From Lysobacter sp. (GTDB lineage Bacteria > Pseudomonadota > Gammaproteobacteria > Xanthomonadales > Xanthomonadaceae), in assembly GCA_011526085.1 (NCBI GenBank), contig WYBC01000039.1, positions 62,001 to 126,000 of the forward strand: a stretch of DNA of 64,000 nt. The letters are read 5' to 3'. This document shows, one piece after another, positions 33,265 through 42,281 of the stretch. The notes under the pieces were generated by a model. The model saw nothing but the letters and a program-made list of their open reading frames with translations. It was not told the origin of the DNA and did no database searches. Position 1 is the stretch's first letter. Every line of letters starts with the position of its first letter. The position numbers and the translations under genes were made by a program.

Positions 33265-34167
33265 TCAGGAAGCGGTCTGTTCGCCGTCGGCTTGCGGTTC
33301 GCCCGCCAGCCACGCATGCGCATCGGGCAGGTCGCCGGCGCCGCGCGTGCCGAGCGAGAGGAAATCGAACAGCTTCGGGTCGCTCAGCTGCGATGGGCGG
33401 ATGTCGCCCAGCGCGCGCGCGATCTGTTCGATGCGTCCGGGCGTCTCGCGTTCCCAGGCGTCCATCATCCTCTTCACCTGCTTGCGCTGCAGGTTCTCCT
33501 GCGAGCCGCAGAGATTGCAGGGGATGATCGGGAATTTCCGCGCTTCGGCGTAGGCGGCGATATCGTCTTCGCGCACGTAGGCCAGGGGGCGGATGACCAC
33601 GTGCTTGCCGTCGTCGCTCAGCAGCTTCGGCGGCATGCCGCTGATCTTGGAATGGAAGAACAGGTTGAGGAAGAACGTCGCCACCAGATCGTCGCGGTGA
33701 TGTCCCAGCGCGATCCGGGTGAAGCCGTTCTGCTCTGCAAACGTATACAGCGCGCCGCGTCGCAGCCGCGAACACAGCGAGCACATGGTCTTGCCCTCGG
33801 GCACCACGCGGGTGACCACCGAATAGGTGTCCTGTTCGAGGATCCGGTAGTCGACGCCGATGGACGCGAGATAGTCCGGCAACACGTGCCCGGGAAATCC
33901 CGGCTGTTTCTGGTCGAGATTCACCGCGGTGATCGAGAACGACACCGGCGCCTTCTTCTGCAACTGCAGCAGGATGTCCAGCATCGTGTAGCTGTCCTTG
34001 CCGCCGGACAGGCACACCATCACCTTGTCGCCGTCCTCGATCATGCCGAAATCGGCGATCGCGCGACCGACCTGATGGCGCAGACGCTTCGCCAGCCGGT
34101 TGGCTTCGTGCGCGGCGCGACGTGCCGGCGGCGGCAGTGGCTCGGAGAGGGGCATGGGGGTGTTCAT
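33265..34167 (-). CDS. ttcA: tRNA 2-thiocytidine(32) synthetase TtcA
   Basis: This 300-residue cytosolic enzyme puts sulfur on C32 of certain tRNAs using an iron-sulfur cluster. The PP-loop SGGKDS is at 54-59, the first CxxC is CSLC (129-132), and the second is CNLC (217-220). [20 protein letters not shown] is also diagnostic. It is the first gene before rdgC on the minus strand. The divergent 217-base region 34168-34384 separates it from the BON gene. Confidence 0.95.
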   Translation of the reverse strand: MNTPMPLSEPLPPPARRAAHEANRLAKRLRHQVGRAIADFGMIEDGDKVMVCLSGGKDSYTMLDILLQLQKKAPVSFSITAVNLDQKQPGFPGHVLPDYLASIGVDYRILEQDTYSVVTRVVPEGKTMCSLCSRLRRGALYTFAEQNGFTRIALGHHRDDLVATFFLNLFFHSKISGMPPKLLSDDGKHVVIRPLAYVREDDIAAYAEARKFPIIPCNLCGSQENLQRKQVKRMMDAWERETPGRIEQIARALGDIRPSQLSDPKLFDFLSLGTRGAGDLPDAHAWLAGEPQADGEQTAS

Positions 34168-34384
34168 GGGCCGCGCATTTTAGCCTCGAACCGTTGTCGT
34201 GGACCGCTCTCGATCGGGCAGCGCGCAAGCGGCATCGCGCGGATTGCAAGGCAGCGCGCGACACGGGCGCGTGTAACGCATTGATTCGCATGGGCCGTTC
34301 CGGTTGGCACGCGGCATGCGGAGTCTTCGCTGGCCGGCGCATCCGATCGCGTCGGCATTCCCCCAAGCGATATCGGAGATCCAC

Positions 34385-34753
34385 ATGAACAAGTCCCTGT
34401 CCACCCGTTCCCGTCTGATGCCCGCGATGACGATCGCGTCCGCTTTGGCGCTGGCGCTGGTCGTCAGCACCGCCAGCGCGGGCACGGCCACCGGCGAGCA
34501 GACCAAGGCGCACGAAGAATCCGCGCAGCCGGTCAGCGACAGCTGGATCACGACGAAGGTCAAGGCCGATCTCCTCGTGACCGAGGAAACCAAGGGCCTC
34601 GACATCAATGTGACCACCACGAACGGCGTGGTCACGCTGAGCGGCAAGCTCGACAGCCAGGCCCAGGTCGACAAGGCCGTCGCCGTGGCGCGTTCGATCA
34701 AGGGCGTGAAGTCCGTCGACGCCACCACGCTGACCGTGAAGCCGCGCGTCTGA
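34385..34753 (+). CDS. Periplasmic BON-domain protein
   Basis: This 122-residue protein has a signal peptide ([18 protein letters not shown]). One BON domain follows: [51 protein letters not shown] proteins of the OsmY type bind membranes and help with osmotic or envelope stress. The start is at 34385, with GGAG 5 bases ahead. The CsbD-like gene follows closely, which fits a stress regulon. Confidence 0.88.
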   Translation: MNKSLSTRSRLMPAMTIASALALALVVSTASAGTATGEQTKAHEESAQPVSDSWITTKVKADLLVTEETKGLDINVTTTNGVVTLSGKLDSQAQVDKAVAVARSIKGVKSVDATTLTVKPRV

Positions 34754-34826
34754 TCGTCGCGCATCGTCGCTTGATGGTCCGGCGCGCCGCGCGCGCCATC
34801 CCCCACCTGAAGAGGACAACACCCCC

Positions 34827-35033
34827 ATGAACACCGACATCATCAAAGGCAAGTGGAAGCAGCTCAACGGCCGCATCAAGCAGCAGTGGGGCGAGCTGAC
34901 CGACGACGATCTGACCGTTGCCGAAGGCAACCGCGAGTATCTCGCCGGCAAGGTCCAGGAGCGCTACGGCGTGACCAAGGACATCGCCATGCAGCAGGTG
35001 AAGGACTTCGAGAAACACATCGGTCCGCACTGA
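34827..35033 (+). CDS. CsbD-family stress protein
   Basis: This 68-residue protein starts [29 protein letters not shown] and contains [17 protein letters not shown], the standard CsbD pattern. It is small, soluble and helical; family members are induced by general stress in several bacteria. It has a GAGGA ribosome site. It is followed by 490 bases without a gene. Confidence 0.93.
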   Translation: MNTDIIKGKWKQLNGRIKQQWGELTDDDLTVAEGNREYLAGKVQERYGVTKDIAMQQVKDFEKHIGPH

Positions 35034-35270
35034 CGTTCCGCGCTCTCCGCCCCGCGCCCGTGCAGGCGCGCGGCGGTTCCGGCCGGGCTTCGCGTCCTCC
35101 CCCTCGAAGCCCGCCGACCCTACCCAACCCGTCCGTGACGGACTCCGGAGATTCCCGAGTGGAATGTTCCCGGGCGGATGGGTGCGGGTCCCGCGCGCCG
35201 CGCCACGGGTCGCATGTGCGGAGGCGATGTCCCACCCGCGAGGTCCCTCAACGACCGCAACGCTGGTCTT

Positions 35271-35304
35271 GCCGCCCCGTGTCCCCCGGGGCGGCTTTTT
35301 TTTT
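35271..35304 (+). terminator. Strong intrinsic terminator in the 35034-35523 gap
   Basis: The stem GCCGCCCC / GGGGCGGC has a 9-base loop and is followed by nine T residues (35296-35304). It sits about 240 bases after the CsbD gene. The rest of the gap contains no believable gene: only this hairpin and the sigma-54-type promoter further on. Confidence 0.9.
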
Positions 35305-35407
35305 GCGACCGCGCCGGATCGTGCACGATGCATGATGACGCTTCGGGGATCGTGCGCGACGCACGGGGGCGGCCGGGCGTCCGCCTGAAAAACCAAGGAC
35401 TTGCGGC

Positions 35408-35422
35408 TGGCATGTGTCTTGC
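35408..35422 (+). promoter_or_regulatory. Sigma-54 (-24/-12) promoter candidate
   Basis: TGGCATG-N4-TTGC matches the consensus TGGCACG-N4-TTGC(A/T) at all positions but one, with GG and GC in the correct spacing. Transcription would start near 35434, 90 bases before the ATG of the sigma-54 activator gene at 35524. This suggests RpoN-dependent, possibly self-activated expression. Confidence 0.65.
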
Positions 35423-35523
35423 GCCGGCCTCTCAGCCATCCACGTCCACGCGGATCACGCCATGGCGGAAGTCCAGCGCGATCGCGTCGACCCTCGTCCT
35501 GCCCGCCCTCGAAGGATTCCCGC

Positions 35524-37002
35524 ATGCCCACCGATACCGTTGCCCGCACCGCCCGCCCGCGCCCGGTGTCCCCGATGGCCATCCTCGGCGCCGTCGGGCA
35601 TGCCTCGGGGGCCGTCGATATAGTGGGGTCCGCCCCGCAGCCCACGGAGCCCTCCCACGTGCCGAAGTCCGCAGCGAAGCCCGCCGGCCGCATCCTGGCC
35701 ATCGACGACGACACCCGCCTGCTCGAGAACTTCTCGCTCGCGCTGGCCCGCGACGGTTACAGCGTCGAGACCGCCGACAATCTCGCCGACGGCCTGCGCC
35801 TGGCCGCGACCCTGCCCTTCCAGGTCTGCCTGCTCGACCACAACATCGGTTACGACTCGGGCATCGAAGCGCTGCCGCGCTTCGCCGAACTCGCGCCGCA
35901 GATGCGGGTGGTGATGATCACCGCCAACAGCGGCGTCGAGGATGCGGTGAAGGCGATCGGGCTGGGCGCGGCCGATTATCTGGTGAAGCCCTGTTCCCCC
36001 GAGCAACTGCGGATCGCGGTCGCGCGCCAGATCGAGACCCGGCGCATGCTCGATCGTCTCGACACGCTGGAGCGCGAAGTCGGCGCCGCCCCGGAACTCG
36101 CCAGCCGCAATCCGGCGATGCAGGCCGCCATCGACATGGCGCTGCAGGTGGCGCGCACCGACGCCAATCTGCTGGTGCTGGGCGAAAGCGGTACCGGCAA
36201 GGGGGTGCTCGCCCGTGCGGTGCATCGCGCCAGTGCCCGCGCCGCCGCCGAATTCGTGACCGTCAACTGTCCGTCGCTGTCGGCGGAGCTGATGGAAAGC
36301 GAACTGTTCGGCCATTCCAAGGGCTCGTTCACCGGCGCGGTGCAGAGCACCGTCGGCCGCATCTCCCATGCCGACGGCGGCACCGTCTTCCTCGACGAGA
36401 TCGGCGATTTTCCGCTCTCGCTGCAGCCCAAGCTGCTGCGCTTCATCCAGGACAAGGAATACGAGCGCGTCGGCGATCCGGTCACGCGCAAGGCCGACGT
36501 GCGCATCGTCGCGGCCACCAATCGCGATCTCGAAACGATGGTGCGCGAGAACCAGTTCCGGCTCGACCTGCTCTATCGCCTCAACGTCATCAGCATCACC
36601 CTGCCGCCGCTGCGCGAGCGCCAGGAAGATCTCGAAGATCTCGCCAACGGCTTCATCCGCCGCTACGCCGCCGACTACGGCCTGCCGCCGCGGCGGCTGT
36701 CGGCATCGGCGCTGTCGAAGCTGCGCACCTATGCCTGGCCCGGCAACGTGCGCGAACTGCAGAACATGATGGAGCGCGCGGTGATCCTTGGCCGCGGCGA
36801 AGAGATCGGCCCCGATCTGCTCGCGCTCAACACCGCGATGCGCGCCGAAGCCCTGCCGGGCGCGCTGATCTCGCTGGAAGCGCTGGAAAAGCTGCACATC
36901 GAGCGCATCCTCGCCGCCAGCGACAGCCTGGACGCGGCGGCGCGCACGCTCGGCATCGATGCGTCCACCCTGTATCGCAAGCGCAAGCTCTACGGTTTCT
37001 GA
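35524..37002 (+). CDS. Sigma-54-dependent response regulator (NtrC/AlgB type)
   Basis: This 492-residue activator has a receiver domain (about 58-170) with phospho-acceptor Asp105 (CLLDHN) and LVKPCSP. The AAA+ domain has Walker A GESGTGKG (220-227), the sigma-54 loop in the form GSFTGA (267-272, usual form GAFTGA), and Walker B VFLDEIGDF. A Fis-type helix-turn-helix follows at the C-terminus (LDAAARTLGIDASTLYRKRKLYGF). The start at 35524 has AAGGA 8 bases before it. It is followed by tspO and two sensor kinases, any of which may be its partner. Confidence 0.9.
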   Translation: MPTDTVARTARPRPVSPMAILGAVGHASGAVDIVGSAPQPTEPSHVPKSAAKPAGRILAIDDDTRLLENFSLALARDGYSVETADNLADGLRLAATLPFQVCLLDHNIGYDSGIEALPRFAELAPQMRVVMITANSGVEDAVKAIGLGAADYLVKPCSPEQLRIAVARQIETRRMLDRLDTLEREVGAAPELASRNPAMQAAIDMALQVARTDANLLVLGESGTGKGVLARAVHRASARAAAEFVTVNCPSLSAELMESELFGHSKGSFTGAVQSTVGRISHADGGTVFLDEIGDFPLSLQPKLLRFIQDKEYERVGDPVTRKADVRIVAATNRDLETMVRENQFRLDLLYRLNVISITLPPLRERQEDLEDLANGFIRRYAADYGLPPRRLSASALSKLRTYAWPGNVRELQNMMERAVILGRGEEIGPDLLALNTAMRAEALPGALISLEALEKLHIERILAASDSLDAAARTLGIDASTLYRKRKLYGF

Positions 37003-37082
37003 CCCCGTCTCTTCTCCCACCGTTTTTCGTTCCCGTCGCCGAGCGCGGCGGTCGCTGTCCAGCACCATAGGTTGTTCCGCGC

Positions 37083-37604
37083 ATGAAAGATCACCGCCCC
37101 GAACCCGCCTCCGGCGACTTCTCCACCACGCCGCTCGGCGATGGGCTGACGCTGGTCGCATGGATGTCGCTGCTGCTCGGCCTCGGCGCCGGCGGCGGCG
37201 CGCTGTTCGCGCCGGATGCGTGGTACGCGGCATTGCTCAAGCCGACCTTCAATCCGCCGGCATGGCTGTTCGGGCCGGTCTGGACCGTGCTGTACCTGAT
37301 GATGGCGGTGGCGCTGTGGCTGGTGCGCCGCGACCGCGACGGCGAGCCCGCGCTGCGTCGCCGCGCGGCCGTCCTGTTCGCGGTGCAGTTCGTACTGAAC
37401 CTGCTGTGGACGCCGCTGTTTTTCGGCCTGCACAGCGCGGGCCTGGCGTTCATCGACATCTGCCTGCTATGGATCGCGCTGCTCACCACCATGCTCGCCT
37501 TCGGTCGCGTGCGCCCGCTGGCCGGCTATCTGCTGTTGCCTTATCTGCTCTGGGTCTCGTTCGCGCTGGTGCTGAACGGTACGATCTGGTTGATGAACGC
37601 ATGA
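37083..37604 (+). CDS. tspO: TspO/MBR family membrane protein
   Basis: This 173-residue five-helix inner-membrane protein binds porphyrins and related tetrapyrroles. It carries the signature KPTFNPPAWLFGPVWTVLYLMM, LNLLWTPLFFGLHSAGLAF, and LLPYLLWVSFALVLNGTIWLMN. The N-terminal extension of about 20 residues is cytoplasmic. Gene order (activator, tspO, hybrid kinase, hybrid kinase) suggests that light, oxygen or tetrapyrrole status is sensed in this cluster; that is inference. Confidence 0.92.
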   Translation: MKDHRPEPASGDFSTTPLGDGLTLVAWMSLLLGLGAGGGALFAPDAWYAALLKPTFNPPAWLFGPVWTVLYLMMAVALWLVRRDRDGEPALRRRAAVLFAVQFVLNLLWTPLFFGLHSAGLAFIDICLLWIALLTTMLAFGRVRPLAGYLLLPYLLWVSFALVLNGTIWLMNA

Positions 37605-37668
37605 CGCGCGCGCGCACTCCGCGCGCCACTTCCACCAACCGATTCCAAGGACACAGGACCGGGCCCGC

Positions 37669-39867
37669 ATGCCGCTGTCGAGCAAGACCCAATTCCGCAA
37701 CCGTGCGAACACCGGTCTGCTGGCGCTCGCATTCGCGGTCATCGCGATCACCTCCGTGGTTTCGCTGCGCTCGATCAACGAACTCCGCGATTCGCTTGAC
37801 TGGATCACGCACACCCTCAAGGTGCGCGAAGAGCTGTCGGGACTGCAGCGCGAGCTGGGGCTGACGGAAGCCGAAGGCCTGCGCTACATGGTCGGCGGCC
37901 TGAAGGCGCATCGGGAAGGCCTCGAACGGCATCTGCGCAATGTCGGCGAAAGCGTCGGTCGCCTCGAACGTCTGGCCACCGACAACGAACATCACCAGGA
38001 AGCATTGGTCTGGCTGCAGGCGGATTACGAACGCCTGTACGGCCGCGCCCTGCGTTCGATCAAGATCAAGGAAGAGGACATGCGCCGCGGCGACGACCGC
38101 GCCGCCATCCGTCGGCTGCGCGACCGCCAGGGCGAGGACATCGTCGATCGCATGCGCGCGCGCATCGACAGCATGGCCGAAGAGGAAGGCCGCCTGCTCG
38201 CCGAACGCCAGGCCAAGCGCGATGCGCTGGTGAAGCAGACCAATGCCACCCTGCTCATCGCCAACGGCCTGGCGCTGTTCGCGGGCCTGCTCGGTTTCGT
38301 GGCGCTGCGGCGCGCGCAGCACGAGGCCGAGAACGCGCTGATCGTCGAGCTGCGCGCGGCGCAGGCGCGCCGCGCCAGCGACGAGAAGAGCGCGTTCCTC
38401 GCCAACATGAGCCACGAGATCCGCACGCCGATGAACGCGATCTTCGGATTCGCGCAACTCCTTGCCGATCACGTCAACGAACCGCTGCAGAAGGAATGGG
38501 TGGCCTCGATCCGCAAGAGCGGCCAGATGCTGCTCGCGCTGATCAACGACGTGCTGGATCTGTCCAAGATCGAGGCCGGCAAGCTGCAGCTCAATCCGCA
38601 GGGCACCGACATCGCCGAACTGGTCGCCGAGAGCGCCGGCCTGTTCGAACCGATGGCCGAGGCCAAGGGCCTGCTGCTGCGTTGCGAGATCGATACTTCC
38701 GATCTGGTGCCGGTAGCGGTCGACGCGCAGCGCCTGCGCCAGATCCTGATGAACCTGCTGAGCAATGCGGTGAAGTACACCGAGACCGGCGAGATCGTCG
38801 TGCGGGTGTCGATGCTGCCGTCGCCGCTCGGCGAAGGACGCGATCTGCGGATTTCGGTCCAGGACAGCGGCACCGGCATCGACCCCGACGAGCAGGCGCG
38901 GATCTTCGAACCCTTCTACCAGGCCGACAGTCTCGACGGGAAACCGCGCCAGGGCACGGGTCTCGGCCTGAGCATCACCAAGCGGCTGGTCGATCTGATG
39001 CACGGCCGGATCCATGTCGCCAGCCGTCCCGGCGAGGGCGCCACGTTCCGCATCGACATTCCTGATCTGCGGCCGGCGGTGCCGACGCCTGCGCTGTCCG
39101 CCGTCGAGGCCGGCGAGCGGGCCGATTTCGACGTGCTGCCGGCGCTGAAGATTCTCGTCGTCGACGACGTCGAGTGGAACATCGAAGTCGCTAAGGGCTA
39201 TTTCCAGGGCAGCCGGCACGAGATCGCGGTCGCCCGCGACGGCCTGGAAGCGGTCGCGATGACGCGCATGTTCCGGCCCGACGTCGTGCTGATGGATCTG
39301 CGCATGCCGAGCATGAACGGCGATCGCGCGGTCGAGACCATCCGTGCCGATCCCGCGCTGCGCGACACCCGCGTGATCGCGGTGACCGCGTCGAGTCTCA
39401 TCGACGAGGACGGCATGCGCCCGATGCGGTTCGACGGATACATCCGGAAACCCTATGCGCCGATGGAACTGCTCGGGGCATTGCGCGCGTTGTTCGGCAC
39501 GCGCGAGGGCGAGGATGCGCGACCGGTCGCGTCCCTGGTGGCGACGGCCGTCGACCCCGGGAGCCTCGCCGATCGTCGCGCCGCGGCGTTGGCGGAATGG
39601 CGGACGGTCCGCGCCGCGCCGCTGCGGGTGTTGCGCCAGCGCATGCGCGTCCGCGAGATCGGCGAGTTCTCGAAATTGTTCGATGCGCTGGCGGCCGATA
39701 TCGGCGATCCTGCGCTCGGCGCAGAAGCGCAGCGGCTGCATCTCGCGGTACAGCGCTTCGACGTGCACCAGATGAAGACGGTGTTGGACCGGCTGGCCGC
39801 GTGGTCCGACGAAGACGAAGACCGACACGCGTCGCAGCAAGCGGAGGGAGAGGGCGATGCCCACTAG
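37669..39867 (+). CDS. Hybrid histidine kinase with CHASE3-like sensor
   Basis: This 732-residue kinase has a membrane helix at ~17-34 and a periplasmic helical CHASE3-like region (RSINELRDSLDWITHTLKVREELSGLQRE, about 35-200). A second membrane helix follows at ~200-220. The HisKA domain has His249 (LANMSHEIRTPMNAI) and the GHKL ATPase has DSGTGI and GTGLGLSI. The receiver domain has Asp543 (VVLMDLRMPSMNGD). The final 130 residues look helical but lack an HPt histidine. Its gene ends 11 bases inside the next, so both are co-expressed. Confidence 0.9.
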   Translation: MPLSSKTQFRNRANTGLLALAFAVIAITSVVSLRSINELRDSLDWITHTLKVREELSGLQRELGLTEAEGLRYMVGGLKAHREGLERHLRNVGESVGRLERLATDNEHHQEALVWLQADYERLYGRALRSIKIKEEDMRRGDDRAAIRRLRDRQGEDIVDRMRARIDSMAEEEGRLLAERQAKRDALVKQTNATLLIANGLALFAGLLGFVALRRAQHEAENALIVELRAAQARRASDEKSAFLANMSHEIRTPMNAIFGFAQLLADHVNEPLQKEWVASIRKSGQMLLALINDVLDLSKIEAGKLQLNPQGTDIAELVAESAGLFEPMAEAKGLLLRCEIDTSDLVPVAVDAQRLRQILMNLLSNAVKYTETGEIVVRVSMLPSPLGEGRDLRISVQDSGTGIDPDEQARIFEPFYQADSLDGKPRQGTGLGLSITKRLVDLMHGRIHVASRPGEGATFRIDIPDLRPAVPTPALSAVEAGERADFDVLPALKILVVDDVEWNIEVAKGYFQGSRHEIAVARDGLEAVAMTRMFRPDVVLMDLRMPSMNGDRAVETIRADPALRDTRVIAVTASSLIDEDGMRPMRFDGYIRKPYAPMELLGALRALFGTREGEDARPVASLVATAVDPGSLADRRAAALAEWRTVRAAPLRVLRQRMRVREIGEFSKLFDALAADIGDPALGAEAQRLHLAVQRFDVHQMKTVLDRLAAWSDEDEDRHASQQAEGEGDAH

Positions 39868-40954
39868 ATTCCAGTCCCCGGTGGCTTTGCCGGTGGTGAT
39901 GATGATCGACGACCAGAGCGCGAACCTGCAGGTCGTCGGGCAGCTGCTGACCCACGCCGATTACGACGTGGTGCCGGTGCTCGACGGTCGCGAAGCGCTG
40001 GCGCTGGCGGAGCGCAGCCCGCCCGATCTGGTCCTGCTGGACATGCGCATGCCCGGTCTCGACGGCTTCGCCGTGCTCGAGGGCCTGCATGCGATGCCGC
40101 AGACCCGCGACGTTCCGGTCGTGTTCCTCACCGCCGATCACGAGCGCGACAGCCTCGTCCGCGCGTTCTCCGCCGGCGCGGTCGACTACATCACCAAGCC
40201 CTTCATCGCCGAAGAGCTGCTGGCGCGCGTGCGCACCCATCTCGATCTGAAGCGGTCGCGCGAGCGGCTGGCCCGCGTCGCCGAAGAGCGCCAGCGCATG
40301 GCCGAGATCGTCAGCCACGACCTCCGCAATCATTTCGCCAACATCCTGTTCTCCGCCGACATGCTGCACGAACCCGGCCTGCCCGAAGACGCACGGCAGC
40401 GCCTGGCGACGTCGATCCGGGAGTCGGCCGACGCCGGCGTGCTGTTCCTGCAGGCCCTGCTCGACCAGCAGGAGAATCAATCGCATGGCGTGCAGTTGCT
40501 GCCGCTGTCCGCGGCGGGTCTCGCGCGCGGCGCGATCGCGCTGCTGTCGCAGCAGGCGGAACGCAAGGGCATCACGTTGCGGCTGTCGGTCGAGGAACCG
40601 GATCCGCGGGTGCTGGCCGAAGAGGCCGGCGCCGGCCACGTGCTGCAGAACATGCTGTCCAACGCGATCAAATACGCCCCGCCAGGCAGCGAAGTGGCGG
40701 TGACGATCGCGCGGCGCGGCCAGTACGGCGCGCTGTCGGTGCACGACCGCGGGCCGGGAATATCCAGACAGGACCGCGAGCGCCTGTTCAAGCGCTACGT
40801 GAGGCTCAGCGCGACACCCACCGGCGGAGAAAGCAGCACGGGCCTGGGCCTGGCGCTGGCGAAACAGCGCGCACGCACCATGGGCGGCGATCTCTGGTAC
40901 GAAGACCACGTGGGTGGCGGCGCGACCTTCGTGTTCGAACTGGCCCTGGCTTGA
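39857..40954 (+). CDS. Response regulator-histidine kinase (REC-HK) protein
   Basis: This 365-residue soluble protein has an N-terminal receiver domain with Asp62 (LVLLDMRMPGLDGF) and YITKPF. A HisKA-like helix follows with His154 (IVSHDLRNHFANIL), and the GHKL ATPase has DRGPGIS and STGLGLALAK. This order is typical of kinases controlled by phosphorylation of their own receiver domain. It overlaps the CHASE3 kinase gene by 11 bases, so the upstream hybrid is the obvious phosphodonor. Confidence 0.9.
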   Translation: MPTRFQSPVALPVVMMIDDQSANLQVVGQLLTHADYDVVPVLDGREALALAERSPPDLVLLDMRMPGLDGFAVLEGLHAMPQTRDVPVVFLTADHERDSLVRAFSAGAVDYITKPFIAEELLARVRTHLDLKRSRERLARVAEERQRMAEIVSHDLRNHFANILFSADMLHEPGLPEDARQRLATSIRESADAGVLFLQALLDQQENQSHGVQLLPLSAAGLARGAIALLSQQAERKGITLRLSVEEPDPRVLAEEAGAGHVLQNMLSNAIKYAPPGSEVAVTIARRGQYGALSVHDRGPGISRQDRERLFKRYVRLSATPTGGESSTGLGLALAKQRARTMGGDLWYEDHVGGGATFVFELALA

Positions 40955-41045
40955 CCGGCCTGGCCGGGCCCGAGTATCGGTTGCCGTTCGATGGCCATTC
41001 GATCGCCGGGCGACCCGCGGCGATCCGCCGCGGGCGCGGGCGTCG

Positions 41046-41213
41046 TCAGACGCTGACTTTTCGGCGACCGAAGATCAGCGACACCACGAACAGCACCAGG
41101 AAGACGAAGAACAGGATCTTCGCGATGCCGGCGGCGGCGCCGGCGATGCCGCCGAAGCCGAGCACACCGGCGATGAGCGCGACGACCAGGAAGACGAGTG
41201 TGTAGTACAGCAT
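41046..41213 (-). CDS. DUF1328 small membrane protein
   Basis: This 55-residue protein starts [23 protein letters not shown] and has a second hydrophobic half ([19 protein letters not shown]), the standard two-helix DUF1328 hairpin. The family is widespread, of unknown role, and often seen near stress genes. The start at 41213 has a GAGGAGA site. It is divergent from the 41527 gene. Confidence 0.92.
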   Translation of the reverse strand: MLYYTLVFLVVALIAGVLGFGGIAGAAAGIAKILFFVFLVLFVVSLIFGRRKVSV

Positions 41214-41526
41214 GACATTCTCCTCGGGGGATGGACTGCGGCCCGCGATCGCGGGCACGAAGTAAGACCATCAAAACGCGTGCCATCGCGCATTCCGTGG
41301 TGAACGAGCGGCAACGCCCGTTTTTTCAGCGACTTGCGGCCGCCATGCGGCGCGTGCGCGCGGCGGCGGTGTCGCCGGCCGGCGCCGCACCCACCGCATT
41401 CTGCACGTGGCCATGCAGCGCGCACGGCCGATCGGGCCGCGTCGCGTCCGCTTCGCCATGAAAATCGCGTGGTTAGGAGTGGCACGCTATTTGATGGTGT
41501 TGACGTGCCCCTGCGAGGATCCCGTC
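41214..41526. other. 313-base intergenic region
   Basis: No believable gene lies here. Near its right end TGGCACG (41480-41486) followed by CTAT and TTGA resembles half of a sigma-54 promoter, but the -12 element lacks its essential GC, so I do not call it. The rest is GC-rich, with no clear hairpin or T run. Confidence 0.5.
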
Positions 41527-41850
41527 ATGTCCAACGCACTCATCCGCACGTCCCCGAGCCCGCGTTCGTCGCGTCGCCGCCGCCGCATGCGCGCGCTGCT
41601 GGCGATGACCGCGGTCTGGACCCTGTTGTTCGCCTGGGCGCTGTCGTCGGCGCTGTCGGCCATCGACCCGTCATCGGCGGACCTGCACGCGTCGCTGTTG
41701 CCGGTCCCGACCGCGGAGACCCGGGTCGCCGCCGCGACCGAGATCGGCGATGGCGCGCCGGAAGGCGTGCAGGTATCGGTCGACACCGAAGGCGCGCTGA
41801 CCGATGGCCAGCAGATGTCCGAAGCCGCGCTGTACGTTTCGGACCGCTGA
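41527..41850 (+). CDS. Small membrane-anchored or exported protein, unknown
   Basis: This 107-residue protein has a highly basic start (RTSPSPRSSRRRRRMRAL), then one membrane helix or signal anchor (LLAMTAVWTLLFAWALSSALS). An acidic periplasmic part of 55 residues has no recognised domain. The start at 41527 has GAGGA about 7 bases upstream; earlier starts in the same open frame have no support. The gene stands alone. Confidence 0.55.
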   Translation: MSNALIRTSPSPRSSRRRRRMRALLAMTAVWTLLFAWALSSALSAIDPSSADLHASLLPVPTAETRVAAATEIGDGAPEGVQVSVDTEGALTDGQQMSEAALYVSDR

Positions 41851-42004
41851 ACGCGCCGGACCGGGTCCGATCGGTCGCGGCGCCCCGGGCCTGCGGGCTC
41901 TGATCCGGCGTGGCGCACCTTGCCGGGGCCATCCGCCTTGGCTCAGGCCCGCAGGCGGCCTGTGCGACCTATCAAAACGCCATGACACGCTCTAAGCTCG
42001 TGCC

Positions 42005-42223
42005 ATGACCCGCCTTTCCGACCCCGCCGAGATCGCCCGTGTCGCCCAGCGGCTGGCCGAACTGCGCATGGAGCACCGCGACCTGGACCTGGCCATCGAG
42101 CGCCTGCACGAGACCATCGCGGCCGACGAACTGGCGGTGAAGCGCCTGAAGAAACGCAAGCTGCAGCTCAAGGACACCATCATCCGGTTGGAGTCGGCGT
42201 TGATTCCGGACGAACCGGCCTGA
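42005..42223 (+). CDS. DUF465 (YdcH-like) small coiled-coil protein
   Basis: This 72-residue, highly charged helical protein (IARVAQRLAELRMEHRDLDLAIERLHETIAADELAVKRLKKRKLQLKDTI) has the pattern of the DUF465/YdcH group. The function is unknown; it probably forms a coiled-coil dimer. The start at 42005 gives MTRLSDPAE. A 58-base gap separates it from the FAD oxidoreductase that follows. Confidence 0.85.
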   Translation: MTRLSDPAEIARVAQRLAELRMEHRDLDLAIERLHETIAADELAVKRLKKRKLQLKDTIIRLESALIPDEPA

Positions 42224-42281
42224 TCTTTTCCGCGGAACCCGCATCAGTGGCGCGCGATGCGCGCAGCGAAGGACGGTCAGT

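Noticed and set aside
41480-41494. Near sigma-54 promoter TGGCACG-N4-TTGA before the 41527 gene.
   Set aside because: The -12 element lacks the invariant GC, so RNA polymerase-sigma-54 binding is unlikely.
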